Shown: positions 41,066 to 48,727 of the stretch, piece after piece
Layout: every line of letters begins with the position of its first letter
Numbering within the stretch: position 1 is the stretch's first letter
DNA from: DASUBN01 sp050261675
Lineage (GTDB): Bacteria; Pseudomonadota; Gammaproteobacteria; Natronospirales; REEB76
Direction of reading: 5' to 3'
DNA length: 64,000 nucleotides
Assembly (NCBI GenBank): GCA_050261675.1
Contig: JBLNDO010000030.1
Span: forward strand, 1 to 64,000
Translations under genes and position numbers: made by a program
The notes under the pieces: generated by a model
Told to the model about the DNA's origin: nothing
What the model saw: the letters and a program-made list of their open reading frames with translations, nothing else
Database searches by the model: none

Positions 41066-41587
41066 ATGAATTTCGACAAGATCGACCTGCAGATCCTGCG
41101 GGAGCTGCGACAGAACGCGCGCATACCCAATAAAGTGCTGGCCGGCCGGGTCGGCATCGCGCCATCCACCTGCATCGCCCGCGTCCGGCGCCTGGTGGAC
41201 GGGGGCGCCATCTCCGGCTTCTACGCCGAGTTCAACCCGAAGGGCGTGGGCGTGAGTGCCCAGGCCATGATCTGCCTGCGCATGGTGCGCCACGACCGTG
41301 ACCTCATCGATTCCTTCCGCGCCCACTGCCTGGCGCGCGACGAGGTGGTGTGTTTCTACCACGTCTCCGGGGACGACGACTTCATGCTGCACGTGGCCGT
41401 GCGCGACGTGGACCATCTGCGGGAATTCATCATCAACAACCTCTCGGTGCGGCCCGAGATCGTGCACATCGAGACGCGGCTCATCTTCGAGGAACGGCGC
41501 AACCCGGGCTTCCCGGTGTATGTGCCGGCTCCGGCGGAAGCCGAGCCCGCCGAGGGCTCCCGCTACTTCAAGATGGCCGTTGGATGA
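41066..41587 (+). CDS. Lrp/AsnC family transcriptional regulator
   Basis: 173 aa. An N-terminal winged helix (IDLQILRELRQNARIPNKVL, APSTCIARVRRLVDGGAISG) is joined to the C-terminal RAM-type sensor domain (MICLRMVRHDRDLIDSFRAH; EVVCFYHVSGDDDFMLHVAV). These regulators form ring octamers and respond to amino acids. The gene follows the pirin and overlaps the 3' end of the convergent gene at 41568 by 20 bp. Target unknown. Confidence 0.85.
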   Translation: MNFDKIDLQILRELRQNARIPNKVLAGRVGIAPSTCIARVRRLVDGGAISGFYAEFNPKGVGVSAQAMICLRMVRHDRDLIDSFRAHCLARDEVVCFYHVSGDDDFMLHVAVRDVDHLREFIINNLSVRPEIVHIETRLIFEERRNPGFPVYVPAPAEAEPAEGSRYFKMAVG

Positions 41588-42047
41588 GCTCGGTCTTGAC
41601 GATGGCGTACTGAATCTCGTCGAGGCGGAAGAACGCCGGTTCGCCGGCGCCATCCGAGAGCATGATGCAGCCCGGGACTTCCTCGCCGTAGCGGGTGTCG
41701 GCCAGGCCGTGGAACATGTCGTCCAGCGGGCCGCGGCCGGTGTAATCCAGTTCCAACGGCTTCTTGGCGCCCTTCAGATAGAACGCCACGCCATGCCTGA
41801 GCGCGGGCGGCTTCCAGTCGTCTCCGTTGGGCTTCGAGGTGAGCTGCACGGTCTGCAGTTCGTGCACAGAGATGAGCGCGCTCAAGCTTTCGCTGATGGC
41901 GAAAAGATAGAACGCCTGGATCTCCTTGCCGCCTGCCGAGAGCGCCTTGACCCCGCCAACAATGAGGTCCGCGTCCACCTTGCCGATGGCAAAGTGGAGG
42001 ACCTCGTCGCGCCCGTAGAACGTGAGCCGCAGATACTGCTTGGCCAT
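41568..42047 (-). CDS. Protein of unknown function (159 aa)
   Basis: A soluble protein without signal peptide: KQYLRLTFYGRDEVLHFAIG, then VHELQTVQLTSKPNGDDWKP and PALRHGVAFYLKGAKKPLEL. Beta-rich, with a well-spaced gaggtg before the ATG. It overlaps the lrp-type gene's 3' end by 20 bp. The 164 bp upstream (42048-42211) separate it from the GST gene and hold only a small CTGCG/CGCAG inverted repeat. I do not recognise the family. Confidence 0.5.
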   Translation of the reverse strand: MAKQYLRLTFYGRDEVLHFAIGKVDADLIVGGVKALSAGGKEIQAFYLFAISESLSALISVHELQTVQLTSKPNGDDWKPPALRHGVAFYLKGAKKPLELDYTGRGPLDDMFHGLADTRYGEEVPGCIMLSDGAGEPAFFRLDEIQYAIVKTELIQRPS

Positions 42048-42211
42048 CGCCGCACCTCTTCACTCGTTGAGTAACAGGCCGTCCATGGCTCGAGTGAATT
42101 TAACATATCCGGCTGCGATGTCACCGCAGTACTTGGCTATTTTTTGACCTGCCGTTTAGAACCTGGGAGATAGCGAATTTTAGCGTCACATTGGCCGCTT
42201 TAGCCCTTGTC

Positions 42212-42865
42212 TCAAGCGGCCTTGGCCCAGAGCTCCACACCCTCTTCGCGGAGCACCTTCTGCACGGCCGGCCGGGCTTCGACGCGCTCTGCATGGGCCG
42301 CCCAATGGGGATAGCTGTCCCGCATGGACAGGCCGATGCGCCCGCCCCAGGCGAAGAACACCAGCAGGTAAGGGTCCACCACCGTATACGCATTGCCCAC
42401 CGACCAACCGCGCCCCGTGAGACGCTGCTCGATCATGGCGAAGTTCTCCAGGATGTTGGCCCGGCCCTTCTGCTTCACCCGTGGGAACAGCTCTTCCTCC
42501 GCCACGAAGCGCTGCGGTCGCCAGTACTGCCCGAATGCCATGGCGTGCACCGTGCCCGAAAGCCAGTTGAACCACTCGAAGCAGCGCGTGGCCGCGAGCC
42601 TCCCGTGGGGAAAGAGTGCGGGCGACGTGGAAAGCTGCGCGACATACCAGGAAATGGCGGGCAACTCCGTGAGGATCTCCCCCTCCTCCGTTCGCAGCAC
42701 CGGCACCCGTCCCTTGGGATTGATAGCGAGATACTCGGGACTGCGGGTTTTCCCTTTCGCGATGGAGACGAGCTCCAGCTCGTAGGGTGCATTCACCTCT
42801 TCCAGCAATATATGCACCGCCAGGGAGCAGGCGCGAGGGGAGTAATAGAGCTTCAGCATGGCCAT
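42212..42865 (-). CDS. Glutathione S-transferase family protein
   Basis: 217 aa. The N-terminal thioredoxin-like domain carries KLYYSPRACSLAVHILLEEV, with the Ser/Cys of a beta-class enzyme, and the cis-Pro loop in KGRVPVL; the glutathione-binding E-L pair is in ILTELPAISWYVAQL. The C-terminal helical domain (about 90-217) contains GWSVGNAYTVVDPYLLVFF, matching the N-capping box. The length is usual. It is the last gene of an operon behind an EamA exporter (7 bp) and a PLP decarboxylase, so it may detoxify the product or substrate of that enzyme. Confidence 0.85.
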   Translation of the reverse strand: MAMLKLYYSPRACSLAVHILLEEVNAPYELELVSIAKGKTRSPEYLAINPKGRVPVLRTEEGEILTELPAISWYVAQLSTSPALFPHGRLAATRCFEWFNWLSGTVHAMAFGQYWRPQRFVAEEELFPRVKQKGRANILENFAMIEQRLTGRGWSVGNAYTVVDPYLLVFFAWGGRIGLSMRDSYPHWAAHAERVEARPAVQKVLREEGVELWAKAA

Positions 42866-42872
42866 TCTCCGT

Positions 42873-43760
42873 TCACTTCTTCACCCGGACATTCACCAAG
42901 ATAACGCTCCCGATCACGATGGCGCCGCCCAGGAGCGCCTGAGCCGCGGGCTGCTCGTCCAGGAGCAACCAGGACATGAGGGTGGCGATGGGGGCGATGA
43001 GATAGAGCGCCGCAGAAGCGCGGCCTGCCGGCAGGCGCGACAAGGCATAGGCCCAGGTGAGGTTGCCGATGGCCGCCGGGAAAAGCCCGAGATAGACACC
43101 CGAGGCCAGGGCTTTCAGGGAAATATGCCCGAGGTCGGCGGCCAAGGCGGGCCCGTAGGCGAAAAGGCTCACGGCACCCGCCACGCCCACCCAGGTGGTG
43201 ACGATATAAGGCCCGAGCCTCGCCAGCAAGGGTTTCTGGATGATGAAGCTCAGGGATTGGGCGCTTGCCGCCACCAGCACGAACAAGCCCCCGAGTTCCA
43301 GGTGCGCGCCGCCGTGACGGCCGGTGATCAGGAGTGCCGCCCCCGCGAAACCGAGGAGCACGCCGATCCAGCCGCGCAGACCCAGGTGTTCCTGCAACAA
43401 CCGGCGCGCCAAGAGGGCCGTGATGATGGGGGAGGTATTGATGATGAGGCTCGCCGTACCGGCATCCACGCTCTCCTCGCCGGTGATGAGCGAGAGCTGG
43501 TAGAGGGCGATGCCGATCACGCCAGCCGCGATGAGCGGCAGGAGGTCGGCGCGGCGCAGGCGGCGGAAGGCGTCGCGCTGCCAGACGAGCGCTCCCCCCA
43601 GCATGGCGAGCGCCGTGACGCTGTTGCGGAAGAACGCCAGGGCCCCCGGATCGAACTCCCGGACCGCCACGCGGATGGCAGTGAAGGCCGAGGCCCAGAG
43701 CAGCAGGGTGATGCCGAGGGCCAGGACCACGCCCCAGGCGATGCGGCGCACCGCAGGCAT
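42873..43760 (-). CDS. EamA/DMT-superfamily transporter
   Basis: 295 aa, ten spans in two EamA repeats (about 10-145 and 155-290), beginning WGVVLALGITLLLWASAFTA and ending LLDEQPAAQALLGGAIVIGS. The ATG at 43760 has ggagagg upstream. A GTG overlapping the decarboxylase stop codon (GTGA) would add 34 unlikely residues. Such carriers export amino acids, amines or metabolites. The position between a group II decarboxylase and a GST suggests amine export, which is inference. Confidence 0.8.
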   Translation of the reverse strand: MPAVRRIAWGVVLALGITLLLWASAFTAIRVAVREFDPGALAFFRNSVTALAMLGGALVWQRDAFRRLRRADLLPLIAAGVIGIALYQLSLITGEESVDAGTASLIINTSPIITALLARRLLQEHLGLRGWIGVLLGFAGAALLITGRHGGAHLELGGLFVLVAASAQSLSFIIQKPLLARLGPYIVTTWVGVAGAVSLFAYGPALAADLGHISLKALASGVYLGLFPAAIGNLTWAYALSRLPAGRASAALYLIAPIATLMSWLLLDEQPAAQALLGGAIVIGSVILVNVRVKK

Positions 43761-43858
43761 CGCCCTCTCCACCGCCGGCAAGGGAATGGGTACGCCCCGC
43801 GCCGCGTTAACCGCCGCATCAAGGCTGACGGCGGCGCAGCTCTCGTCGCAACGCTCGT

Positions 43859-45313
43859 TCACTTGGAGAACTCCCGGCCCAGATCCCGCACGGCCGTGAC
43901 CAGGGCGTCGAAATCTTCGCGTCGACTGCGGTGGTTGGTGATGGCCACGCGGATCGCGAAGCGGCCCTGCAGCACCGTGGACGAGGGCACGGCGATGCCC
44001 CGCTCCTGGAGAGCGATGAGGATGCGGGCATTGAGCTCGTCCAACACCTCCCCGTCCGGGCCCTTGCCCCGGTAACGGAGATTCACCACATTCATGGGTA
44101 CGGGAGCGAGCAGCTCGAGCTCCGCCTCCCGCTTCACCCGCTCCTCGAGATAACGTGCCTGATCCAGGTTCTGGGCGATCTGACGCGCGAAAGCCTTCAG
44201 GCCATAAGCCTTCAAGCTCATCCAGACCTTGAGGGCCCGGAATCCGCGGGATAGCTGCGGTTCGTAGTCCGTGAACAGCCCCGGACCGGGGGCGGCCACG
44301 CCGCCCGAGAGCTTGTTGAGGTAGCTCGCCTGCACCGAAAACGCGGCCTTGTGTTTCTCGCGGTCGCGGATCAGCACGCAGCCCACGTCGTAGGGAAGGT
44401 GCATCCATTTGTGCAGGTCGAAGGCGAGGGAATCGGCCCGTTCCATCCCCTTCAATCGCCCGCGGGTCGCCGGGTCCAGCACTGTCAGGGCGCCGAAGGC
44501 CCCGTCGACGTGCAGCCACAGACCCTCGGCCTGGCAGAGATCCGCGAGCGCGTCCAGGGGATCCACGGCGCCGGTGTTGACGGTGCCAGCGTTGCCGACG
44601 ACGCAGAACGGGCGAAGCCCGGCCTGGCGGTCCGCCGCGATGCGCTGCCGCAGCTGGACGACGTCGACGGTGTAGTCGTCTTGCACGGGGATCTTCGCCA
44701 GTGCCGCGGCTCCGAGCCCCATGAGCTCGAGCGCCTTCGGCACCGAACTGTGGGTCTCGCTGGAGGCGTAGACCCTGAGTTGGGGATGGCGGGCGTGCCC
44801 CTCGGCGCGCACCGGAAAGCCCGCGTGCGCGGCACGCGCCACGTTGATCCCGACCAGGTTCGCCATGGAGCCGCCGGTCACGAGCACACCGCTCGCCTCC
44901 TTGGGGTAGCCCATGATCTCCTTGAACCATTCCACCACCTGCAGCTCCACGTAGGTGGAGCTCTGGTCGAAGCCGCCGGCGTTCGTGTTCATGGTGGCGG
45001 CGAGCATCTCCGCCACCATGCCGAGCGGCGTGCCGCCGCCCATCACCCATCCCCAGAAGCGCGGATGGATGTTGCCCACGGGGTAGGGCTGCACCAACTC
45101 CCGGTAGTCCGCGTAAGCCTTCTCGACCCCTTCCCCCTCCCGGGGCAGCGGCGCGGCAATCTTGTGGCGCACCTGCTCCGGAACCGGCTTCCAGGCTGGG
45201 CGCTCACGCACGCCCCTGAGGTAGTCCAGGGAGTCGTCCAAGGCTTGGTGGGCGAAGCGCCGGAACGCCTCCCAATCCTTCGGATCCAGGCTTTCTTCGA
45301 GGGAAGTTTTCAT
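43859..45313 (-). CDS. PLP-dependent group II decarboxylase (aromatic-L-amino-acid type)
   Basis: 484 aa. The PLP lysine is Lys302 in LAFDLHKWMHLPYD. The PLP-contacting GNAGTVNTGAVDPLD and the aspartate of LHVDGAFG are in place; NPHRFWG-like and TGGSMANL motifs precede them. The length and the DLHKW site match aromatic amino acid or tyrosine decarboxylases, but substrate cannot be assigned from motifs. First gene of the operon with the EamA exporter and GST, and divergent from a LysR regulator across a 112-bp intergenic region. Confidence 0.8.
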   Translation of the reverse strand: MKTSLEESLDPKDWEAFRRFAHQALDDSLDYLRGVRERPAWKPVPEQVRHKIAAPLPREGEGVEKAYADYRELVQPYPVGNIHPRFWGWVMGGGTPLGMVAEMLAATMNTNAGGFDQSSTYVELQVVEWFKEIMGYPKEASGVLVTGGSMANLVGINVARAAHAGFPVRAEGHARHPQLRVYASSETHSSVPKALELMGLGAAALAKIPVQDDYTVDVVQLRQRIAADRQAGLRPFCVVGNAGTVNTGAVDPLDALADLCQAEGLWLHVDGAFGALTVLDPATRGRLKGMERADSLAFDLHKWMHLPYDVGCVLIRDREKHKAAFSVQASYLNKLSGGVAAPGPGLFTDYEPQLSRGFRALKVWMSLKAYGLKAFARQIAQNLDQARYLEERVKREAELELLAPVPMNVVNLRYRGKGPDGEVLDELNARILIALQERGIAVPSSTVLQGRFAIRVAITNHRSRREDFDALVTAVRDLGREFSK

Positions 45314-45386
45314 GGGTTTGTACTGTCAATAATTTTCACAGGCGGTTATTCTAGGTTGCGGGCCGCATGCGGAACAAACGATGTTT

Positions 45387-45406
45387 TTGCACGTTGAGCT
45401 GTGCAA
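45387..45406. promoter_or_regulatory. LysR-type operator candidate
   Basis: TTGCAC (45387-45392), eight bases, GTGCAA (45401-45406): a perfect interrupted palindrome of the T-N11-A type used by LysR proteins. It lies 20 bp before the LysR start codon, between it and the divergent decarboxylase operon. Confidence 0.55.
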
Positions 45407-45425
45407 TATAGTCACAAGGTGAAAT

Positions 45426-46310
45426 ATGGACACCCTGCCCCCACCCAATGCCCTCAAGGCCTTCGAAGCCGCCGCCCGCCACGGCAGCCTGAGCAAGGCG
45501 GCCGTGGAACTGCACGTGACACACGGAGCCGTGAGCCGCCAGGTGCGCCAGCTGGAGGACTTCCTGGGCTGTGAGCTTTTCCACCGCCTGCCGCGGGGCC
45601 TACAACTCACCGCCCGGGGCCGGGAGTTCGCCTTCGGCGTGCAGGGCGCCTTCGAGCAGATCCGCGAAGCGGTGGCGGCGGTGCGCGTGCCGCGGGATCA
45701 CCGGGTGGTGACCGTCAGCACGCTCGCCTCCCTCGCCGCCCGCTGGCTCGTGCCCCGCCTGCACCGTTTCCAGAACGCCCATCCCGAACTCGAGATCCGC
45801 TTGAGCACCTCGCCGCAGCTCACCAACTTCGACCGGGACGGCATCGATCTCGCCATCCGTTACGGACGCGGCCGCTGGCCCGGCGTGACGGCGCTGCGCC
45901 TGTTCACTCCCGAGGAGTTTCCGGTGTGCTCGCCGAAGCTCCTGGAAGGCGCGCACCCGCTGCGCACACCGGCGGACCTGAAGCACGTGGCGCTCTTGCA
46001 CGACACCACCCACCGCCACTGGCAGCAATGGCTGGAACTCGCCAAGGTGCGCGGCGTGGACGCCCACCAGGGCCTGGTGGTGGAGGACATGAACGTGCTC
46101 ATCCAGGCGGCCATCGAGGGCCAGGGCGTGGCGCTCGCCTCCGCGCCCCTGGTGCAGGCGGAACTAGAAGCGGGCCGGCTGGTGAAACCCTTCAGCCTGA
46201 AGCTGCCGGTGGAACTGGCGTTCTACGCGGTCTATCCCAAGAGCCACGGCCAGGACGCGGCGGTGCAGTCCCTGATAGCCTGGCTACAGCAAGAGGCCGG
46301 GAACACCTGA
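45426..46310 (+). CDS. LysR family transcriptional regulator (GcvA-like)
   Basis: 294 aa. The N-terminal winged helix LKAFEAAARHGSLSKAAVEL followed by VTHGAVSRQVRQLEDFLG is typical of the GcvA-like LysR group. The C-terminal effector domain (about 95-294) begins RVVTVSTLASLAARWLVPRL and ends with FYAVYPKS. aaggtg precedes the ATG. It probably controls the divergent decarboxylase-EamA-GST operon and the downstream EamA gene, 13 bp after its stop. Confidence 0.85.
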   Translation: MDTLPPPNALKAFEAAARHGSLSKAAVELHVTHGAVSRQVRQLEDFLGCELFHRLPRGLQLTARGREFAFGVQGAFEQIREAVAAVRVPRDHRVVTVSTLASLAARWLVPRLHRFQNAHPELEIRLSTSPQLTNFDRDGIDLAIRYGRGRWPGVTALRLFTPEEFPVCSPKLLEGAHPLRTPADLKHVALLHDTTHRHWQQWLELAKVRGVDAHQGLVVEDMNVLIQAAIEGQGVALASAPLVQAELEAGRLVKPFSLKLPVELAFYAVYPKSHGQDAAVQSLIAWLQQEAGNT

Positions 46311-46323
46311 AGACGGAATAACC

Positions 46324-47226
46324 ATGAACCGCCTGCGCGCCGACCTCCTGCTCCTGCTCACCGCCTTCATCTGGGGCACGGCCTTCATCGCCCAGAAGGA
46401 CGCCAACCAAAGCATGGGGCCCGTGACCTTCGTGGGAGCACGCTTCCTGCTCTCGGCTCTGGCGCTCATCCCGCTCGCCATCTACGAGTGGCGCCACGCG
46501 GGCGCGCCCTTGAGCCGACGGGACTGGCGGCAAGCCACGGGGGTAGGCCTCTGTCTCGCCTCCGGCGCCTGCCTGCAGCAATTGGGACTCGTGACCACCA
46601 CCGCCACCAACGGCGGCTTCCTCACCGCCCTGTATGTGGTGATCGTGCCCTTCCTGCTCTGGGGCATGATCCGCCGCCGGCCCCGGGTGCTGGTGATCGC
46701 GGCCTGCGGCATCTCCATCCTGGGAGCCTGGCTCCTGGCGGACAACGGCGAAGCCAAACATTGGAGTTTCGGCGACCTGCTGGTGACGCTGGCGGACGTG
46801 GCCTGGGCCCTCGCTATCGTGCTCATCGGCCTTTTCCAGGAACGCACCCACCGGCCTTTCTTCCTGTCCTTCATGCAGTACGCCATCACCGCGGTACTGG
46901 CGCTGCCCGCCGGCCTCGCGTTCGAGCCAGTCAGCCTCCCGGGCTTAAGTGCAGCCCTGCCCGCCATCCTCTACGCCGGACTCCTGTCCGGCGGCGTGGC
47001 TTATACCCTGCAGATCGTGGCCCAGAAGCACACCCCGCCGGCCGAGGCGGCGCTCATCATGTGCCTGGAGAGCGTGTTCGCGGCCCTCGCGGGCGCCGTC
47101 ATGCTGAAGGAGCGCCTCACGCTGCCGGCCGCGGTGGGCTGCGCGTTGATACTGCTCGGCGTGGTGATGGTGGAAACGGGGCCGGCACTGCTGCGCAGCC
47201 TGAAACCGCGCTTCAGCGAGGATTAA
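46324..47226 (+). CDS. EamA/DMT-superfamily transporter
   Basis: 300 aa, ten spans, two EamA repeats (about 8-145, with AFIWGTAFIAQKDANQSMGP, and about 150-290, with ALIMCLESVFAALAGAVMLK). The C-terminus ends hydrophilic. It lies 13 bp after the LysR gene, so it is co-transcribed, and is distinct in sequence from the EamA gene at 42873-43760. Two EamA exporters thus flank one regulator. The stop codon lies 7 bp from that of the convergent GGDEF gene. Confidence 0.8.
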   Translation: MNRLRADLLLLLTAFIWGTAFIAQKDANQSMGPVTFVGARFLLSALALIPLAIYEWRHAGAPLSRRDWRQATGVGLCLASGACLQQLGLVTTTATNGGFLTALYVVIVPFLLWGMIRRRPRVLVIAACGISILGAWLLADNGEAKHWSFGDLLVTLADVAWALAIVLIGLFQERTHRPFFLSFMQYAITAVLALPAGLAFEPVSLPGLSAALPAILYAGLLSGGVAYTLQIVAQKHTPPAEAALIMCLESVFAALAGAVMLKERLTLPAAVGCALILLGVVMVETGPALLRSLKPRFSED

Positions 47227-47233
47227 AGCCCGC

Positions 47234-48508
47234 TCAGGTCGACATATCCTCCACGGGGGCGTCGGGCGAGGGCGGCGCGGTCTTGTGGGTGCGCTTCTGC
47301 TCGTACATGGCCCGGTCGGCGGTGTTGACCGCGTTGCGCAGCCCGTCCAGATCGCCGTAATCCGCCCCACCCATGCTCACTTCCAGCTTGAGACTCACGC
47401 TGCCGTCGAACACCGTGAGCGGCGGTGCCTTATATAGGAGCCGGTTCAGGCGCTCCGCCACGCTGACATAGGTGGCGCCGGGCAGGAGCAGCAAGAACTC
47501 GTCGCCGCCCCAGCGGTAAAGCTGGTCCGCCGGGCGCAAGCCTCCGCGCAGCACCAGCACGAAGTACTTGAGCAGTTCGTCGCCCGCCTCGTGGCCGTGG
47601 CTGTCGTTCACGTGCTTCAGGTTGTCGAGGTCGAAGATGAACACCGAGCCGTAGGTAGAGCCGGCCGCCTGCAGGAATATCCCGCGGGTGAAGGCCATGC
47701 GGTTGTAGACGCCAGTGAGGATGTCCGTGAGCGATTCGTGCAAGAGCTTCTCGTGGGCGACCGCGAGTTCGGCGTGGGCGGCGTTGGTCTCGCGGCGCGC
47801 CTCCTCCAGGAGCATCAGCACCATCCCGAAGGCCATAAGGAGTTCCAGCAGCGAATCGAAATACCCGTTGAAATCCGCCACCAGCGCCACGAACGGGGTA
47901 TAGGACTGGAGCGGGATGAAATGCTGCTTGTACAGCGCGAGGCTGTAGAGCAGCCACAAGAGCGCGTAGAACATGAACGACATGCCGGTAACACGGGTTC
48001 CCAGGCTGCGGCGCACCGGCGGCACGCTCAGCAGCCGCACGCCGCTGTAGAGCGGCACCAGGATACAGAACGGCAGCTGCAGCAGCATGAGCTCATTCAA
48101 GTCAGCTGCGAGCGGAAACGAGGCGAGTCCGGCGCCCACGCCTGCGAGCCACCCGAACCTCACGAATTGCGTCGGCAGCCTGCCGCTCAGGAATTCGGTC
48201 GTCCCGGTGAGCAGCATGACGAGGAACAGGAACTTGCCGAGCTGGTAAAGCAGCAACAGGGCGGGCTGCACCGCCGACAGTTCCCACGCCGTGAGCTTCA
48301 AGTGCGGCAGGCCGTAGAAGTCTATGGCCAGGAACGAGAGCGCCAGCACCAGGGCGACCCAGGCATAGGACCAGAACTGGAAGAAGCGGCAGCGGCGCCC
48401 CGCGTGGCGCTTGAGCAGCAGGAAAAACAGCCACAAAAGCGCCGTGATACCGGCCTGCCCGAACAGGCCGATGAAGGAGATCAAGGCCCAAAAGTATTCT
48501 TCTGTCAC
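47234..48508 (-). CDS. Membrane-bound diguanylate cyclase (GGDEF)
   Basis: 424 aa from a GTG start preceded by caggga; a longer ATG frame is open but lacks a site. Seven or so spans occupy about 5-215, then a coiled linker (about 220-265) and a GGDEF domain (about 265-410). The active site is intact (RWGGDEFLLLL), with the preceding Mg site (FDLDNLKHVNDSHGH). An RxxD inhibitory site (RPAD) lies five residues before GGDEF, so product inhibition by cyclic di-GMP is likely. The N-terminal sensor is not a class I recognise. Confidence 0.85.
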   Translation of the reverse strand: MTEEYFWALISFIGLFGQAGITALLWLFFLLLKRHAGRRCRFFQFWSYAWVALVLALSFLAIDFYGLPHLKLTAWELSAVQPALLLLYQLGKFLFLVMLLTGTTEFLSGRLPTQFVRFGWLAGVGAGLASFPLAADLNELMLLQLPFCILVPLYSGVRLLSVPPVRRSLGTRVTGMSFMFYALLWLLYSLALYKQHFIPLQSYTPFVALVADFNGYFDSLLELLMAFGMVLMLLEEARRETNAAHAELAVAHEKLLHESLTDILTGVYNRMAFTRGIFLQAAGSTYGSVFIFDLDNLKHVNDSHGHEAGDELLKYFVLVLRGGLRPADQLYRWGGDEFLLLLPGATYVSVAERLNRLLYKAPPLTVFDGSVSLKLEVSMGGADYGDLDGLRNAVNTADRAMYEQKRTHKTAPPSPDAPVEDMST

Positions 48509-48727
48509 TATCCCTGGCCTGAGGGGGAAGCGCTCCAGCCCGCGGGAAAGTATAGACCTCCCGTCCGGCCCCCACGGCCGGGAGCCCGGATTCCATCGAC
48601 CCAAATACGTGCGCCCGGCACTGGACATAAGCACCCCGAATCTGCACACTGCGCCCGGACTTCTTGGCAATCAGGGTCGGATCCGGAACCCCGCTTGAAG
48701 ACGGGACGGGAGAGACCGGGAGACGTG

